64,000 nt of DNA from NCBI GenBank assembly GCA_032622095.1, contig CP136067.1:93426707-93490706 (forward strand). Direction: 5' to 3'. This DNA comes from Siphonodentalium dalli. Its lineage: Eukaryota > Mollusca > Scaphopoda > Gadilida > Siphonodentaliidae. The translations under genes and the position numbers were made by a program. Below, in pieces: positions 33,440 to 44,084 of this stretch (the first letter of the stretch is position 1; each line of letters starts with the position of its first letter). The notes beneath the pieces were generated by a model. That model did no database searches. It was not told where the DNA came from and saw only the letters and a program-made list of their open reading frames with translations.

Positions 33440-34414
33440 TGGGGTGGTAATTTATGTGTATTTGTTTTCAAAGGAGGTATTTGAGGTTGTAATCTATGTG
33501 TAATTTCTTATTGGGATTGTTTTTCACAGGTGGTGTTAGAGATGGTAATTTATGTGTAATTTATTATTAGGTGGTGTTTGAGGTGGTAATTTATTATTAG
33601 GTGGAGTTTGAGATGGTATTTTATTTGTAATTTATTATTAGGTGGAGTTTGAGATGGTAATTTGTGTAATTTGTTATTAGGTGATGTTTGAGGTGGTAAT
33701 TTATGTGTAATTTATTATTAGGTGGTGTTTGAGGTGGTAATTTATGTGTAATTTATTATTAGGTGGAGTTTGAGATGGTAATTTATGTGTAATTTATTAT
33801 TAGGTGATGTTTGAGGTAGTAATTTATGTGTAATTTATTAATAGGTGGAGTTTGAGATGGTATTTTATTTGTAATTTATTATTAGGTGGAGTTTGAGGTG
33901 GTAATTTATGTTTAATTTATTATTAGGTGGAGTTTGAGATGGTAATTTATGTGTAATTTATTATTGGGTGGAGGTTGAGATGGTAATTTATGTGTAATTT
34001 ATTATTAGATGGAGTTTGAGGTCGTAATTTATGTGTAATTTATTATTAGGTGGAGTTTGAGATGGTAATTTATGTGTAATTTATTATTAGGTGGAGTTTG
34101 AGATGGTAATTTAGGTATCATTTATTATTAGGTGATGTTTGAGGTGGTAATTTATGTGTAATTTATTATTAGGTGATGTTTGAGGTGGTAATTTATGTGT
34201 AATTATTATTAGGTGGTGTTTGAGGTGGTAATTTATGTGTAATTATTATTAGGTGGTGTTTGAGGTGGTAATTTATGTGTAATTATTATTAGGTGGTGTT
34301 TGAGGTGGTAATTTATGTGTAATTTATTATTAGGTGATGTTTGAGGTGGTAATTTATGTGTAATTTATTATTAGGTGATGTTTGAGGTGGTAATTTATGT
34401 GTAATTATTATTAG
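33440..34414 (+). repeat. Array of ~21 decoy acceptors with exon C start
   Basis: About 21 tandem copies of a 40-41 bp unit: ATTTATTATTAG followed by GTGG(A/T)GTTTGAG(A/G)TGGTA. Each repeats the last bases of the intron and first ~15 bases of exon C (GTGGTGTTTGAGGGGGTGCG at 34415). Variant units read GTGATG, GTGGAG or GTGGTG. More degenerate units start near 33470. Each unit retains a TAG/G acceptor but has only a weak pyrimidine tract. Confidence 0.9.
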
Positions 34415-34505
34415 GTGGTGTTTGAGGGGGTGCGTGGAAGCAGTTACAGGGCAGATATAGCACTTGATGATGTCAGCTTTAAAACCGGTGCATGTTCATC
34501 TCCAG
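34415..34505 (+). CDS. MAM domain 3, exon C
   Basis: Acceptor ttattattag/GTG, donor g/gtctgt (non-consensus after GT); phase 0-1. Encodes VVFEGVRGSSYRADIALDD then VSFKTGACSSPG. The purine-rich acceptor is the last of the repeat array, so only the sequence beyond base 17 distinguishes the real exon from the decoys. Confidence 0.9.
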
Positions 34506-34539
34506 GTCTGTCACATAACATATCTTACTGTTTATATTG

Positions 34540-34905
34540 TTTGACTTCTCTCAACAAGCATGGATATAGTGTTTCTGACAATTGCAGTATGAGGTCCCCA
34601 GGGGGTGAATTTAGTGATGATATCCCGCACAGCGGGCTAGCATTACCAAATTCAAACTCTTGGAGCCTCATTCCGCTTAGGCCTCATCTTCTGGGAAGTA
34701 TAGTCTCAAATTAACATTGTTGTGAGTTAATTTTTACCATTTGTTCAGTTTCTATATCCCCTAATTTGCAGAAGATAAATTGCATAATCGAGATGACTAA
34801 TGGGTAAACATCACTGACTTCAACTGGGGAACTTAAATCTGATCCTATGTCTCCCATAGTAGTTGAGGCCTAAGCATAATGAGGTTCCCAGAGGGTGAAT
34901 CAAAG
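34540..34905. mobile_element. Foldback element, truncated right end
   Basis: Begins ACAAGCATGGATATAGTGTT, hairpin pair 34585-34672, unique middle with AGTCTCAAATTAACATTG and GCAGAAGATAAATTGCATAA, then only the start of the second hairpin (AATGAGGTTCCCAGAGGGTG near 34878). Confidence 0.65.
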
Positions 34906-35022
34906 TCACCTGGCACTATTTCCTGCTATTAAACGAACGTTTCATATAACAATTTATAGAATGGGTTTATTGAATGGAATAAGGATAGGATCTTGTAATA
35001 AACTGTTTTATTATTCTTATAG

Positions 35023-35163
35023 GATCGTGTACGTTTGAGACTGGTCTGTGTACCTGGCAGAACACTCACACTGGAGACCAGTTTGATTGGATTACGGGTC
35101 ACGGCTCCACTACATCGTCCAACACTGGTCCGCAGACCGACCACACCCTGCAAAACTCAAGAG
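35023..35163 (+). CDS. MAM domain 4, exon A
   Basis: Acceptor ttcttatag/GA, donor g/gtttgt; phase 1-1. Encodes (G)SCTFETGLCTWQNTHTGDQF, DWITGHGSTTSSNTGPQ and TDHTLQNSRG. It follows the previous C exon by only 517 bases with no linker between the domains. Confidence 0.93.
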
Positions 35164-35205
35164 GTTTGTTATTAACCACTGTAAGTGGAATATTTGTTGC
35201 CAAAC

Positions 35206-35640
35206 AAGCCTGGATATAGTTTGTCTGACATTTGCAGAATATGGTCCCCAGAAAGTGAATTTAGTGATGCTACCTCGCACAGCAGGCTAGCATCTCCAAA
35301 TTCACACTCTGGGGACCTCATTCCCATTGTAAGCCTCATCTTCTGTTATATATTCTCAAATTAACATTGTTTTCAGTAACTTTACCTTCTGTTAAGTTTC
35401 TATATCCCCTAATTTGCAGAAGATAAAATGCATAATCGAGGTGACTAATGGGTAAACATCACTAATTGGTGACTTCAATTTGATTCTAGGTCTCCCATTG
35501 CAGTTGAGGCCTAAGCAGAAAGAGGTTCCCAGTGGATGTATATCGTGACACTATCCCGCTGTGCGGGATACGGCGGGATAGCATCACTAAATTCACCCTC
35601 TGAGGACTTCAATCTGCAAATATCAGACAAACTGAAGTTT
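35206..35640. mobile_element. Foldback element (GAATGAGGTC family)
   Basis: ACAAGCCTGGATATAGTTTGTCTGACA at the left and TATCAGACAAACTGAAGTTT at the right; two hairpin pairs and the shared middle segment. Several substitutions in the arms. Confidence 0.65.
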
Positions 35641-36780
35641 ATTACAGTTTATATAAACATAATCAAAATTAATGTTATCACATATATTTTTCTTTGGCTT
35701 GAGAGAGATCTCCTGATAATATAAAGAGACTACAGGCAGAGAAACACCAGAAGCTAATATGCCGGTATATAGCTTGCATATATTAATATGTGAGATGTAT
35801 ATGAGCAAAACACGGTCCATCTTTTGTATTGACAATATGTTGTGTATTCTGATGTCACATTTTTGGATGATCTGTTGTTAGTATTAGTTTCGACAAACAC
35901 AGTTATTGCCTTATAGGTCTACATGACATTACCATGTTATCAGCACCAGTGCAATTTTATTTAATGTAGGATCCATATTGTGGGGAAGTGAACAGTTTAT
36001 TCTCTGATAAACAAATTTAGAAAGCATCTAGTATAAAAAGTGCATGTATTTCAAACATAGCTCAAACAAAATCTGATCCAAACAGCAACATCAATCCAAA
36101 AAAGGACATAAAACACTAACCCCATTGCAAATCTAACAACCGCAATAGAATATGATTACCCTCATAAACAATAATGGCTTGCAGTAGGTTAAGGCCAACC
36201 ACACAATATTGCAACGCAATATGGCTAAATGCACTGACAAAAGTAAACCTGTTTTTTGTAGGGTTATATTTTGTGAATACACACATTTATACCACAATTG
36301 CCTGTTCTATTGTGTGTATAACACCCATTTTATAAACTTATTCTTTACACCCTACTGTGGGTATACAGCTTCCTACTGTGGGTATAAATTTCTACTGTGG
36401 GTGTAAATGTCCAAACGTAATTTCATGTGTTAAACGTGTATACCCATAGTAGAACTACATCGTAGTTAGCAAAATAGTTCCTATGTCACATTCATTTAAA
36501 ATTGGAAGTTGTCATGATATCAATTAGATATGAGGAAAATTGCCTGAATTTCAATCAAATGTAGCATTGTAGCTTGCCAGTGCAATGTTAACATATGAAT
36601 GATAATTCCAAGTGACTGATCGCTGAGAAACATAATGATGTCATGACGTTCGTGTAAGCATAACTATGCGTGACGCACATTCCTTATAGCGTCGTGTTTG
36701 TGTCTCTGGGTGAGAATACACATTCAAAGTAAACAGAGGGGTAGTTGAATTCGCGAAAAAAAATACAAAAATAATAGTTA
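35641..36780. other. Intron DNA, no exon seen
   Basis: AT-rich. Near 36350-36430 there are short repeats of CTACTGTGGGTATA. No other structure recognised; frames at 36209-36406 and 36641-36868 carry no known motif. Confidence 0.45.
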
Positions 36781-36925
36781 TGGCATAAATAAAATACACG
36801 CATAGTAGCCGAGAGTAAAATATTTTCACCACTCGTGGTATTGTGGAAAGGCTCGTGGTTAAAACCACAATTCCACTTGTGTTGAAAATTTGGTATTCTC
36901 GGCTACTATGAGTGTATTCTATATG
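36781..36925. repeat. Palindrome of ~65-base arms
   Basis: AATACACGCATAGTAGCCGAGA at the left and TCTCGGCTACTATGAGTGTATT at the right, with AAAATATTTTCACC against GTTGAAAATTT inside and CTCGTGGT/ACCACGAG-like centre. Probably a MITE; no duplication assigned. Confidence 0.65.
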
Positions 36926-36980
36926 TATATAATAAATTTATGATTTTACAATTCTCTTGACTTTTGAATTTATCTTCCAG

Positions 36981-37507
36981 GGAAATATAAGTATATAGTC
37001 AATAGAGACATCTGGTCAATTTCCCGGCTCGAGGGTGTGGCTTATTAGTTGGGTGTTTAGCATCTAGTCTCCCAATGGCTAGATTAATTTTCTGATGACC
37101 TTGAATTTATCTTTCAGGAAAGTACATGTATATAGAGACAGCTCGTCTATCTCCAGTACGGAGGGTGTGGCGTATTAGTCAGGCGTTTAGCATCATGTCT
37201 CCCAATGGCTAGATTAATTTTCTGATGACCTTGAATTTATTTTTCAGGAAAGTACATGTATATAGAGACATCTCGTCTATCTCCAGTACGGAGGGTGTGG
37301 CTTATTTGTCAGGTGTTTAGCATCTAGTCTCCCAATGGCTAGATTAATTTTCTGATGATCTTGAATTTATCTTTCAGGAAAGTACATGTATATAGAGACA
37401 TCTCGTCTATCTCCAGTACGGAGGGTATGGCTTATTTGTCAGGTGTTTAGCATCTAGTCTCCCAATGGCTAGATTAATTTTCTGATGATCTTGAATTTAT
37501 CTTTCAG
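36981..37507 (+). repeat. Four decoy copies of acceptor plus exon start
   Basis: Period 130. CTTTCAG/GAAAGTACATGTATATA occurs with exon-like starts at 37118, 37248 and 37378, and in a more diverged form at 36981, before the real one at 37508. Each decoy carries about 75 exon-like bases (to GTCAGGTGTTTAGCATC) and then hits TAG and intron filler (CCCAATGGCTAGATTAATTTT). Decoys read KYMYIETSRLSPVRR where the real exon reads KYMYIETSSRSPGSR. Confidence 0.88.
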
Positions 37508-37672
37508 GAAAGTACATGTATATAGAGACGTCTAGTCGATCTCCCGGCTCGAGGGCGTGGCTTATTAGTCAAGTGTTTAACCCTGTTTCAAGCAGCGGAC
37601 AGTGTATCAGCTTCTGGTACAATATGTACGGACAAACCATCGACACTCTCAACATCATCGTCAGAATTCAAG
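37508..37672 (+). CDS. MAM domain 4, exon B1
   Basis: Acceptor tctttcag/GA, donor g/gtcagt; phase 1-1. Encodes (G)KYMYIETSSRSPGSRAWLIS, QVFNPVSSSG, third Cys in QCISFWYNMYG, QTIDTLNIIVRIQG. B is split two codons later than in domain 3 and in a different phase, so the two splits look like independent intron gains or shifts. Confidence 0.92.
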
Positions 37673-37730
37673 GTCAGTTAGATAAGAATGTGATATCCAA
37701 ATCTGCTAGATGATCAAAACTCTTTGGGTA

Positions 37731-37862
37731 TTAACCCTTACATGACGGGAGCAGCGCTGGTGCATCATTAAAGATTATGTGCTGGTGCCAATGCATTTTC
37801 TTATATATATGAGAGTCTCCCATTGAGAGCCTCGCATATATAAGAGAATTCTCTGGCTAGCA
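37731..37862. repeat. Left part of a TTAA-type MITE
   Basis: TTAA-CCCTTACATGACGGGAGCAG..., GTGCATCATTAAAGATTATG and one hairpin core; right end lost near 37862. Confidence 0.6.
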
Positions 37863-37998
37863 ATTCATGTATGGTGCAAACAATACCAGCCATGTTTAAT
37901 TAAGTTTGATCCTGGTGCTTATTTAGAAACCGAGGTTAGATCAAATTATGCAGATAATGTTTCCATGTCTTAATGAGTAATATTGTATCCTCATGACT

Positions 37999-38213
37999 TA
38001 CAGTAATGCCCTAAATAATCGACTCCTTAACCACAGCAGAATTATGGGTAACTATTCAGAATTTAGTCGGAAATATGGCTTGTTGCCATTCATCGGAAAG
38101 ATCTCACAGAGCTTTCCGATGAATGGCAGCAAGCCATATTTCCGACTAAATCCTGAAAAGTTACCCATAATTCTGCTGTGGTTAAGGAGTCGATTATTTA
38201 GGGCATTACTGTA
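37999..38213. mobile_element. Palindromic MITE (CAGTAATGC family), complete
   Basis: One of the best copies: TA-CAGTAATGCCCTAAATAATC to GATTATTTAGGGCATTACTG-TA, 215 bp, arms matching along almost their whole length around AAGATCTCACAGAGCTTT. The plus frame at 37993-38286 runs through it and is not a gene. Confidence 0.88.
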
Positions 38214-38465
38214 TTACAAATCTGTGGATTTGAAATTATGGTTAAAGACCCACTTAATTTTCGAGTCACCGATTATTTTTTTGTAGTGCCTTGATATACA
38301 ATATAACAATCCATGGCAAAAAAATTATTCAAATACTATAATTCGATCATCACCATTTGGAACGTCTGTGTCTCAGAATGTGCCCATAGAGTAATCGAAA
38401 ATAGCTGAAATCATAAAATCATTTCCCCTGTTTTGACTCCCAGAATGCAACAAAATTCAAACTAT

Positions 38466-38535
38466 AGTTTTTTTCAATGGAAGGGGATTAACTCTATATC
38501 TAAATATATAGAGCTATTCCCCTTCCATTGAAAAT
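38466..38535. repeat. Hairpin in intron
   Basis: TTTTTTTCAATGGAAGGGGA and CCCCTTCCATTGAAAA are inverted around ACTCTATATCTAAATATATAGAG. Short stem-loop of about 33-base arms; nature unknown. Confidence 0.55.
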
Positions 38536-38682
38536 AATAGGCGTCTGTTTCTCAACAAAAACAATATGTTCACAGGTTATTACATCGAATAAGTTGAAAA
38601 TACAATGTTCTGGAGCTTCCTGTTTCAAATGGTATATAATATGGTATATGGCATGATCTGGGGGTTCGAAATTAAGTGGGCC

Positions 38683-38923
38683 TTAACCCTTTGAGTGCCA
38701 GGGACCGATCTCATCGGCCCTAAACCTACAAAATAAGTCTGTTAAAGAATATAAGAATAAATTATTAAAATTGTAAAAAAAAAAAAAAAAAAAAAATTGT
38801 TAGGCCAATGCATTCTCTTATATATGCGAGGCGACCTATGGTCGACTCGGATATATAAGAGAATGCATTGGCACAGGGTATATGGGTTGATACAAAAATC
38901 GGACCTGGCACTCAAAGGGTTAA
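38683..38923. mobile_element. TTAA-flanked MITE (CCCTTTGAGTGCCAGG family)
   Basis: TTAA-CCCTTTGAGTGCCAGGGACC to CCTGGCACTCAAAGGG-TTAA, 241 bp. Poly-A run 38777-38796 and one full palindromic core 38803-38877. Confidence 0.85.
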
Positions 38924-39056
38924 AATGCGATGGACATCAGTCTAGATTTGGAACATTGCCCATATTTAGTGCCTCAGTTGATTATGGGACTAAAAGAAAT
39001 ATTTGATATATAAATACCTGCCTCCTCACAAAAATAATTTGAAATAAATAATTAAT

Positions 39057-39167
39057 CACTGAGAGCTTTCCGATGAATGGCAACAAGCCATATTTCCGAC
39101 TAAATCCTGAAAAATTTCCCATAATTCTTCTGTGGTTAAGGAGTTGATTATTTAGAGCTTTTACTGT
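39057..39167. repeat. Right half of a CAGTAATGC palindromic MITE
   Basis: CACTGAGAGCTTTCCGATGA to GATTATTTAGAGCTTTTACTG-TA; left arm missing. Confidence 0.75.
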
Positions 39168-39472
39168 AAATAGAGTTTCTGTTTGAATAGTGAAATACCT
39201 CAGGAGTGTCCAGAGTGTCTGGAAAGAAGCAAGCGTGAAATTCAATAATTCTGTACAGACATGAATGAGATGTTTCGGTATTCAAAAAAATAAACTAAGT
39301 ATTCTTTTTATTATATGCCCGATATTAATGCTCAAAGTTGCTAAAATATTTGCGTAAATATGTTTCAGTAACTTTTATAGGCAAACAAGTAATAAATAAA
39401 AATGTCTGCCTCTCACATCACTTTGAAAAAAATATTCCATGAGAAATGAAGCCTTTACATAATCCATTTCTG

Positions 39473-40200
39473 AATTTAGTTGTATCATAACATTTCTGAA
39501 TTTAGTTGTACCATAACATTTCTGAATTTAGTTGTACCATAACATTTCTGAATTTAGTTGTACCATAACATTTCTGAATTTAGTTGTACCATAACATTTC
39601 TGAATTTAGTTGTACCATAACATTTCTGAATTTAGTTGTACCATAACATTTCTGTATTTAGTTGTACCATAACATTTCTGAATTTAGTTGTACCATAACA
39701 TTTCTGTATTTAGTTGTATCATAACATTTCTGAATTTAGTTGTACCATAACATTTCTGAATTTAGTTGTACCATAACATTTCTGAATTTAGTTGTACCAT
39801 AACATTTCTGAATTTAGTTGTACCATAACATTTCTGTATTTAGTTGTACCATAACATTTCTGAATTTAGTTGTACCATAACATTTCTGAATTTAGTTGTA
39901 CCATAGCATTTCTGAATTTAGTTGTACCATAACATTTCTGAATTTAGTTGTACCATAACATTTCTGAATTTAGTTGTACCATAACATTTCTGAATTTAGT
40001 TGTACCATAACATTTCTGTATTTAGTTGTACCATAACATTTCTGAATTTAGTTGTACCATAACATTTCTGAATTTAGTTGTACCATAACATTTCTGTATT
40101 TAGTTGTATCATAACATTTCTGTATTTAGTTGTACCATAACATTTCTGTATTTAGTTGTATCATAACATTTCTGAATTTAGTTGTACCATAACATTTCTG
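39473..40200 (+). repeat. 26-bp satellite, about 28 copies
   Basis: Unit AACATTTCTG + AATTTAGTTGTACCAT, repeated head to tail with few substitutions (GTATTTAG or TATCAT variants). It ends 55 bases before the exon at 40255 but shares no sequence with it, unlike the exon-edge arrays. Confidence 0.92.
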
Positions 40201-40254
40201 TTATTCTATTAGCTGGAACCCTGAACACATCTTTATTTTTATTTTTATTTTTAG

Positions 40255-40437
40255 GACAGAGCGATCTGATTATTTGGCAGTTGAAGGGTAACCAGGGGGC
40301 ACACTGGATGAACGGACAGGCGCCAATCTCTGTTCAAAACAAATCATACAGCGTGGTAATCGAAGGAATCAGAGGGCGGAGCTTCACCGGAGACATCGCT
40401 ATCGACGATATCTCATTTACAGGATCCTCATGTGGAG
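40255..40437 (+). CDS. MAM domain 4, exon B2 fused to C
   Basis: Acceptor atttttag/GA, donor g/gtgatt; phase 1-1. Encodes (G)QSDLIIWQLKGNQGAHW, NGQAPISVQNKSYS, then VVIEGIRGRSFTGDIAIDD and ISFTGSSCGG without an intron at the usual B/C junction. Fourth Cys present. Intron loss at B/C is also seen in domain 6. Confidence 0.93.
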
Positions 40438-40539
40438 GTGATTATTATTATTGCTTCCCAAATCGTGGGTTCTCTTCAAATGTGAATCATTCACACTCTA
40501 ATCACTTCAATGTGGTTCGGTGTGACCTCGCATTCTCTG

Positions 40540-40645
40540 TAGTTATACATCCCATTGTCGGTAGTTATACATCCCATTGTCCGTAGTTATACATCCCATT
40601 ATCGGTAGTTATACATCCTGTTCTTGGTAGTTAAACATCCCATTC
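40540..40645 (+). repeat. 23-bp tandem repeat, five copies
   Basis: GTAGTTATACATCCCATTGTC-type units with period 23 (40540, 40561, 40584, 40607, 40629 approximately). Simple intronic minisatellite. Confidence 0.7.
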
Positions 40646-41128
40646 TCAGTTTGCGTTTTCTTCGACTTAAAAAAAAAAAAAAGGAGCATATTTCAAAGTA
40701 ATTCTTTAATTTCTCCACATTATCACAATGCTTCAGAAAAGTTTTTCCCAGGCATATAAAGTGCATATGATCCATGTATTAATATTTCGGAAAAAAAAAT
40801 CCTTAGCATGTAAAATTCCATGTGCTACACTAAACTAGCACCATCTTACCTGGTTGAATTGATTGCACACTATGAAATGGCCAATCCTCTAAGGTCCGGA
40901 AATGTGTGTAATCTTGTACTGAACCCTGTGTGGCAATCCGGCATTTTCGGTAGTTGAACCATTTCTCTGGAACCAACTACCCATTTCTTTCAATTCTACA
41001 CTAGATATTTCCGAATTTAAATTGGCACTCAAGACCCACATTTTCCAAATTGCTTTCCCACCTCTGGACAAAAATACCTTATGAAATATACCACATGGCT
41101 TAATGACACCATGGTGTCTATTTATTTA

Positions 41129-41285
41129 ACACTTCCATGACTGTAGCTTCCTGAAATTTTGTGAAAACCCTGTGCCAATGCATTCTCTTAAATAGGGAGG
41201 CTCACATATATAACGGAATACATTGGCCTAACAATATTTACCTTGACAACCAGTGCTATCTCATATTTGTGAGGTGCCTCAGGCC
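41129..41285. repeat. Degraded TTAA-type MITE
   Basis: Begins TTAACACTTCCATGACTGTAGCTTCC, TTTTGTGAAAACCCTGTGCC, a partial hairpin and GGCCTAACAATATTTACC. Right end missing. Confidence 0.55.
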
Positions 41286-41451
41286 TTTAATTCTATGCCT
41301 TCAATAAATCTTCCAAGTTATATAAAGAACATATGATCCATCAATTTATATCTCCGAAATGTGAAAGGAGCTATCATTCCTAGGTATAATTCCATGTTTA
41401 ACCCTTTCAATACTAAGTTGATTCTCCCACTCAGTTATAAAAGTATACCTT

Positions 41452-41695
41452 GAAATAGCGTGTCTGTCATTTGCAGAATGAGGTCCCCAGAGGGTGAATT
41501 TAGTGATGCTACCCCGCATAGCGGGCTAGCATCACCAAATTCACCCTCTGGGAACCTCATTCTGCTGAGTTGTAAGCAGAATGAGGTCCCCAGAGGGTGA
41601 ATTTGGTGATGCTAGCCTGCTATGCGGGGTAGCATCACTAAATTCACCCTCTGGGGACCTCATTCTGCAAATGACAGACACGCTATTTCAAGGCT
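41452..41695. mobile_element. Foldback element, best complete copy
   Basis: Outer ends CCTTGAAATAGCGTGTCTGT and ACAGACACGCTATTTCAAGG are exact inverted repeats extending through GCAGAATGAGGTCCCCAGAG. Inside are two further opposed hairpin arms with GATGCTACCCCGCATAGCGG. The whole 244 bp is a palindrome of palindromes: four copies of one arm. No coding capacity. Confidence 0.85.
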
Positions 41696-42159
41696 TGTAT
41701 AAAAGTATACATGGGGGAGGGGTATCAGGCAAAATAAGAAGATGACAGATAATAAAAGTGCAGAAGGAGTCCTAATTATTGGAGGGAAATTTCAGATTAT
41801 AAGGTCAACAAACGATTTTTGACTTATTATCTGAACATTTCCTTCAATATTTTTGACTTATTATCTGAACATTTCCTTCAATATCTCGTCAGGTGAGATA
41901 ATTGCTGATCCATCCCTCGCAATTAGCTACGGCAAAAGGCAATGCTTTAGAAGCCAATATTGAATTTCACACAGTTCTAAGGAAATACTGTAGAAGAAAA
42001 ATGCCAAATTCAAGGGCTGCTGATCCAAAGTCTGTGAACTGCGAATACACTTATAAGATTATAGTATGTTATGTAGCAGAGTCGTGTTTATCTGCTTATC
42101 TATCCACTATCAATTTGCCTACTCGTCAATGAGTATTTAGTAAAGAAATGGTCAAAACA

Positions 42160-42345
42160 AGCCTTTAGTTTGAAACTTTATGTTGCTTTATATACTACCC
42201 TTATGGAGCCTCTCACAGACGTGAGCAGACAACACTCCTGTATGGGGCTCACTGCAGGAAGCTCTAGACTTGAGACTTGTTGAGTACATGTTGCTTTGTA
42301 TAAATCATACTTCATACTACCCTTATGGATCCTCTCACAGATGTG
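42160..42345. repeat. Copies of the sequence upstream of exon 43317
   Basis: TTGAAACTTTATGTTGCTTTATA (near 42169) and GACTTGAGACTTGTTGAGTA + CATGTTGCTTTGTATAAATC (near 42263) match TTGAGACTTGATGAGTATAT + GTTGCTTTATATATATC just before the real acceptor at 43316. Here they run into CTACCCTTATGGA(G/T)CCTCTCACAGA instead of an acceptor. Confidence 0.6.
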
Positions 42346-42417
42346 AGCAGATGACACTCAGCAATACAAGCTGCCACCTGTATGGGGCTCCCTACAGGAA
42401 GCTCCATATGGGAGGCC

Positions 42418-43236
42418 CTTTTCACATTTATTATTTATTTGCGCTTAAGCGCAAATATTTGCGCTTAAGCGCAAATATGTGTCTATCAATTTATTTGCGC
42501 TTAAGAGCAAATCATTTGCACTTAAGCACAAATACCTAACACTCCCTTACTTCCCTCTGATAGTGAATGATTGAGTCATCTCATATTATATAGTATCATG
42601 GGCCCATAGTGGTAGCCCCATACAGACTCAAAAGTTGAAGAAAAAACATATTTCCATATGCATATCAGCATCTCTGTCCCTGATGTCCCAAGAATTGGTG
42701 CCTCGCTCCCAGAGCTCTAGTATATTTTATTAAAGGGACATCTCCTGCACAGATATCTACCATTTCCATGACCATAAATAGGGAATTTGGGGTTACTGGG
42801 GGCTTGCTTCCCTCATATGGTGTACTTATTGACTTGAAATAGGGGAAAAACCCCTATTTTCATATTATCAGCATCCCTGTCCCCAAGAATATGTGTCTCC
42901 ATCGCAGAGATCTAGTATATTTAATAAAAGAGACATATCCTGCACAGATCTATACCATTTCCATTGTCATAAAAGGGATCTTGGGGTTACTGGGGGATTG
43001 CTTCCCTCATATGGTGGGCCTATATAGACTATTAATGTGTTTAGGCCTGTGCCATTTAAAATTAATTCAGGGAGGAATCAATGCATATTAATTTGTATTT
43101 GCGCTTAAGAGCAAATGATTTGCGCTTAAGCGCAATTGATTTACACTTAAGCGTAAATATTTGTGCTTAAGTGCAAATGATACAGATTATTTGTGCTTAA
43201 GCGTAAATAAATAATAAATGTGAAAAGGGCCTCCCA
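42418..43236. mobile_element. TA-flanked TIR element with TTGCGCTTAAGCGCAA
   Basis: Ends TGGGAGGCCCTTTTCACATT and AATGTGAAAAGGGCCTCCCA are inverted and flanked by TA on both sides. Subterminal blocks repeat the palindrome ATTTGCGCTTAAGCGCAAAT several times (42435-42535, 43095-43205). The middle holds two diverged direct copies of a ~150-bp segment (42665-42825, 42868-43015). It appears inserted in the right end of a TTAA-type MITE whose GCTCCAGTCATGGCAGGG-TTAA follows at 43239-43260. Confidence 0.75.
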
Positions 43237-43316
43237 TAGCTCCAGTCATGGCAGGGTTAACTTGAGACTTGATGAGTATATGTTGCTTTATATATATCAT
43301 ACTTCACATTTTTCAG

Positions 43317-43532
43317 TGAGCCCATCAAAAGCCATTCCCCCTGTCCAATCAACCGTGACTACACCCAGGACAACACCAAACCCACATCCTGGAGTGTTCA
43401 ACTGTGACTTCCAGACAGACTACTGTGGATGGACCAACGATAAAACGGATCAATTCGATTGGTTGAGACACAAAGGCTCAACAACATCAACAATGACTGG
43501 ACCGCAGTCAGATCATACGATGAAAAATGGCA
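43317..43532 (+). CDS. Linker plus MAM domain 5, exon A
   Basis: Acceptor catttttcag/TG, donor a/gtgagt; phase 1-1. About 25 codons of Pro/Thr linker (VSPSKAIPPVQSTVTTPRTT, PNPHPG) then VFNCDFQTDYCGWTNDKTDQ, FDWLRHKGSTTSTMTGPQ and SDHTMKNG. Good pyrimidine tract. Cysteines one and two present. Confidence 0.93.
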
Positions 43533-44084
43533 GTGAGTTCAATTAATAGCAATAATTTCAACAATCTTAAAGAGGTACTCTATACTAAATCTGGCTATTT
43601 ATGGGACCATCTCCTTTTATACTGAACAAAATATATGCAACAAATGGATGAATTTGAGCCATGGATGAGTGCAAAATATACCCAGTTACCATATGAACGA
43701 TGCAATCAACATGATAGTTATAATGAATTTAGGACTCCAGTCACTCACAAGCACATTCATGAGTGTATTCTGCACAAATCCATGGCTCATATTCAAACAT
43801 TTGTTGCATATATTATGTTGAGTATAAAAGGAGATGGTGCCATAAATAGCCGGATTTAGTGTACAGTACCCCTTTATCACTTTCTATTCTAAATGGATTC
43901 TCCTCATCAAGTCATAAAAGTATACATTGGAATGGTCTATTATTCATCTGGAGGGATGTTCAGGAAATGTGAGCAGATGACAGAGAATAGAAACTGCAGA
44001 AAGAATTCTGTTCATTGGTGGGAACTGTTCAGATAATAAGTTTGTTTGTTGAACTTATTATCTAAATAAAAAATTTTAAACTCA

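Noticed and set aside
37993-38286. 97-codon frame and similar frames at 4884-5081, 12822-13037, 48001-48164 and 57060-57299
   Set aside because: All are translations of the palindromic CAGTAATGC MITE (recurring LLPFIGKL / NGNKPYFRLN strings), not genes.
39473-40200. CRISPR-like regular repeat array
   Set aside because: Units are head to tail without spacers, and the context is an animal intron; it is a simple satellite.
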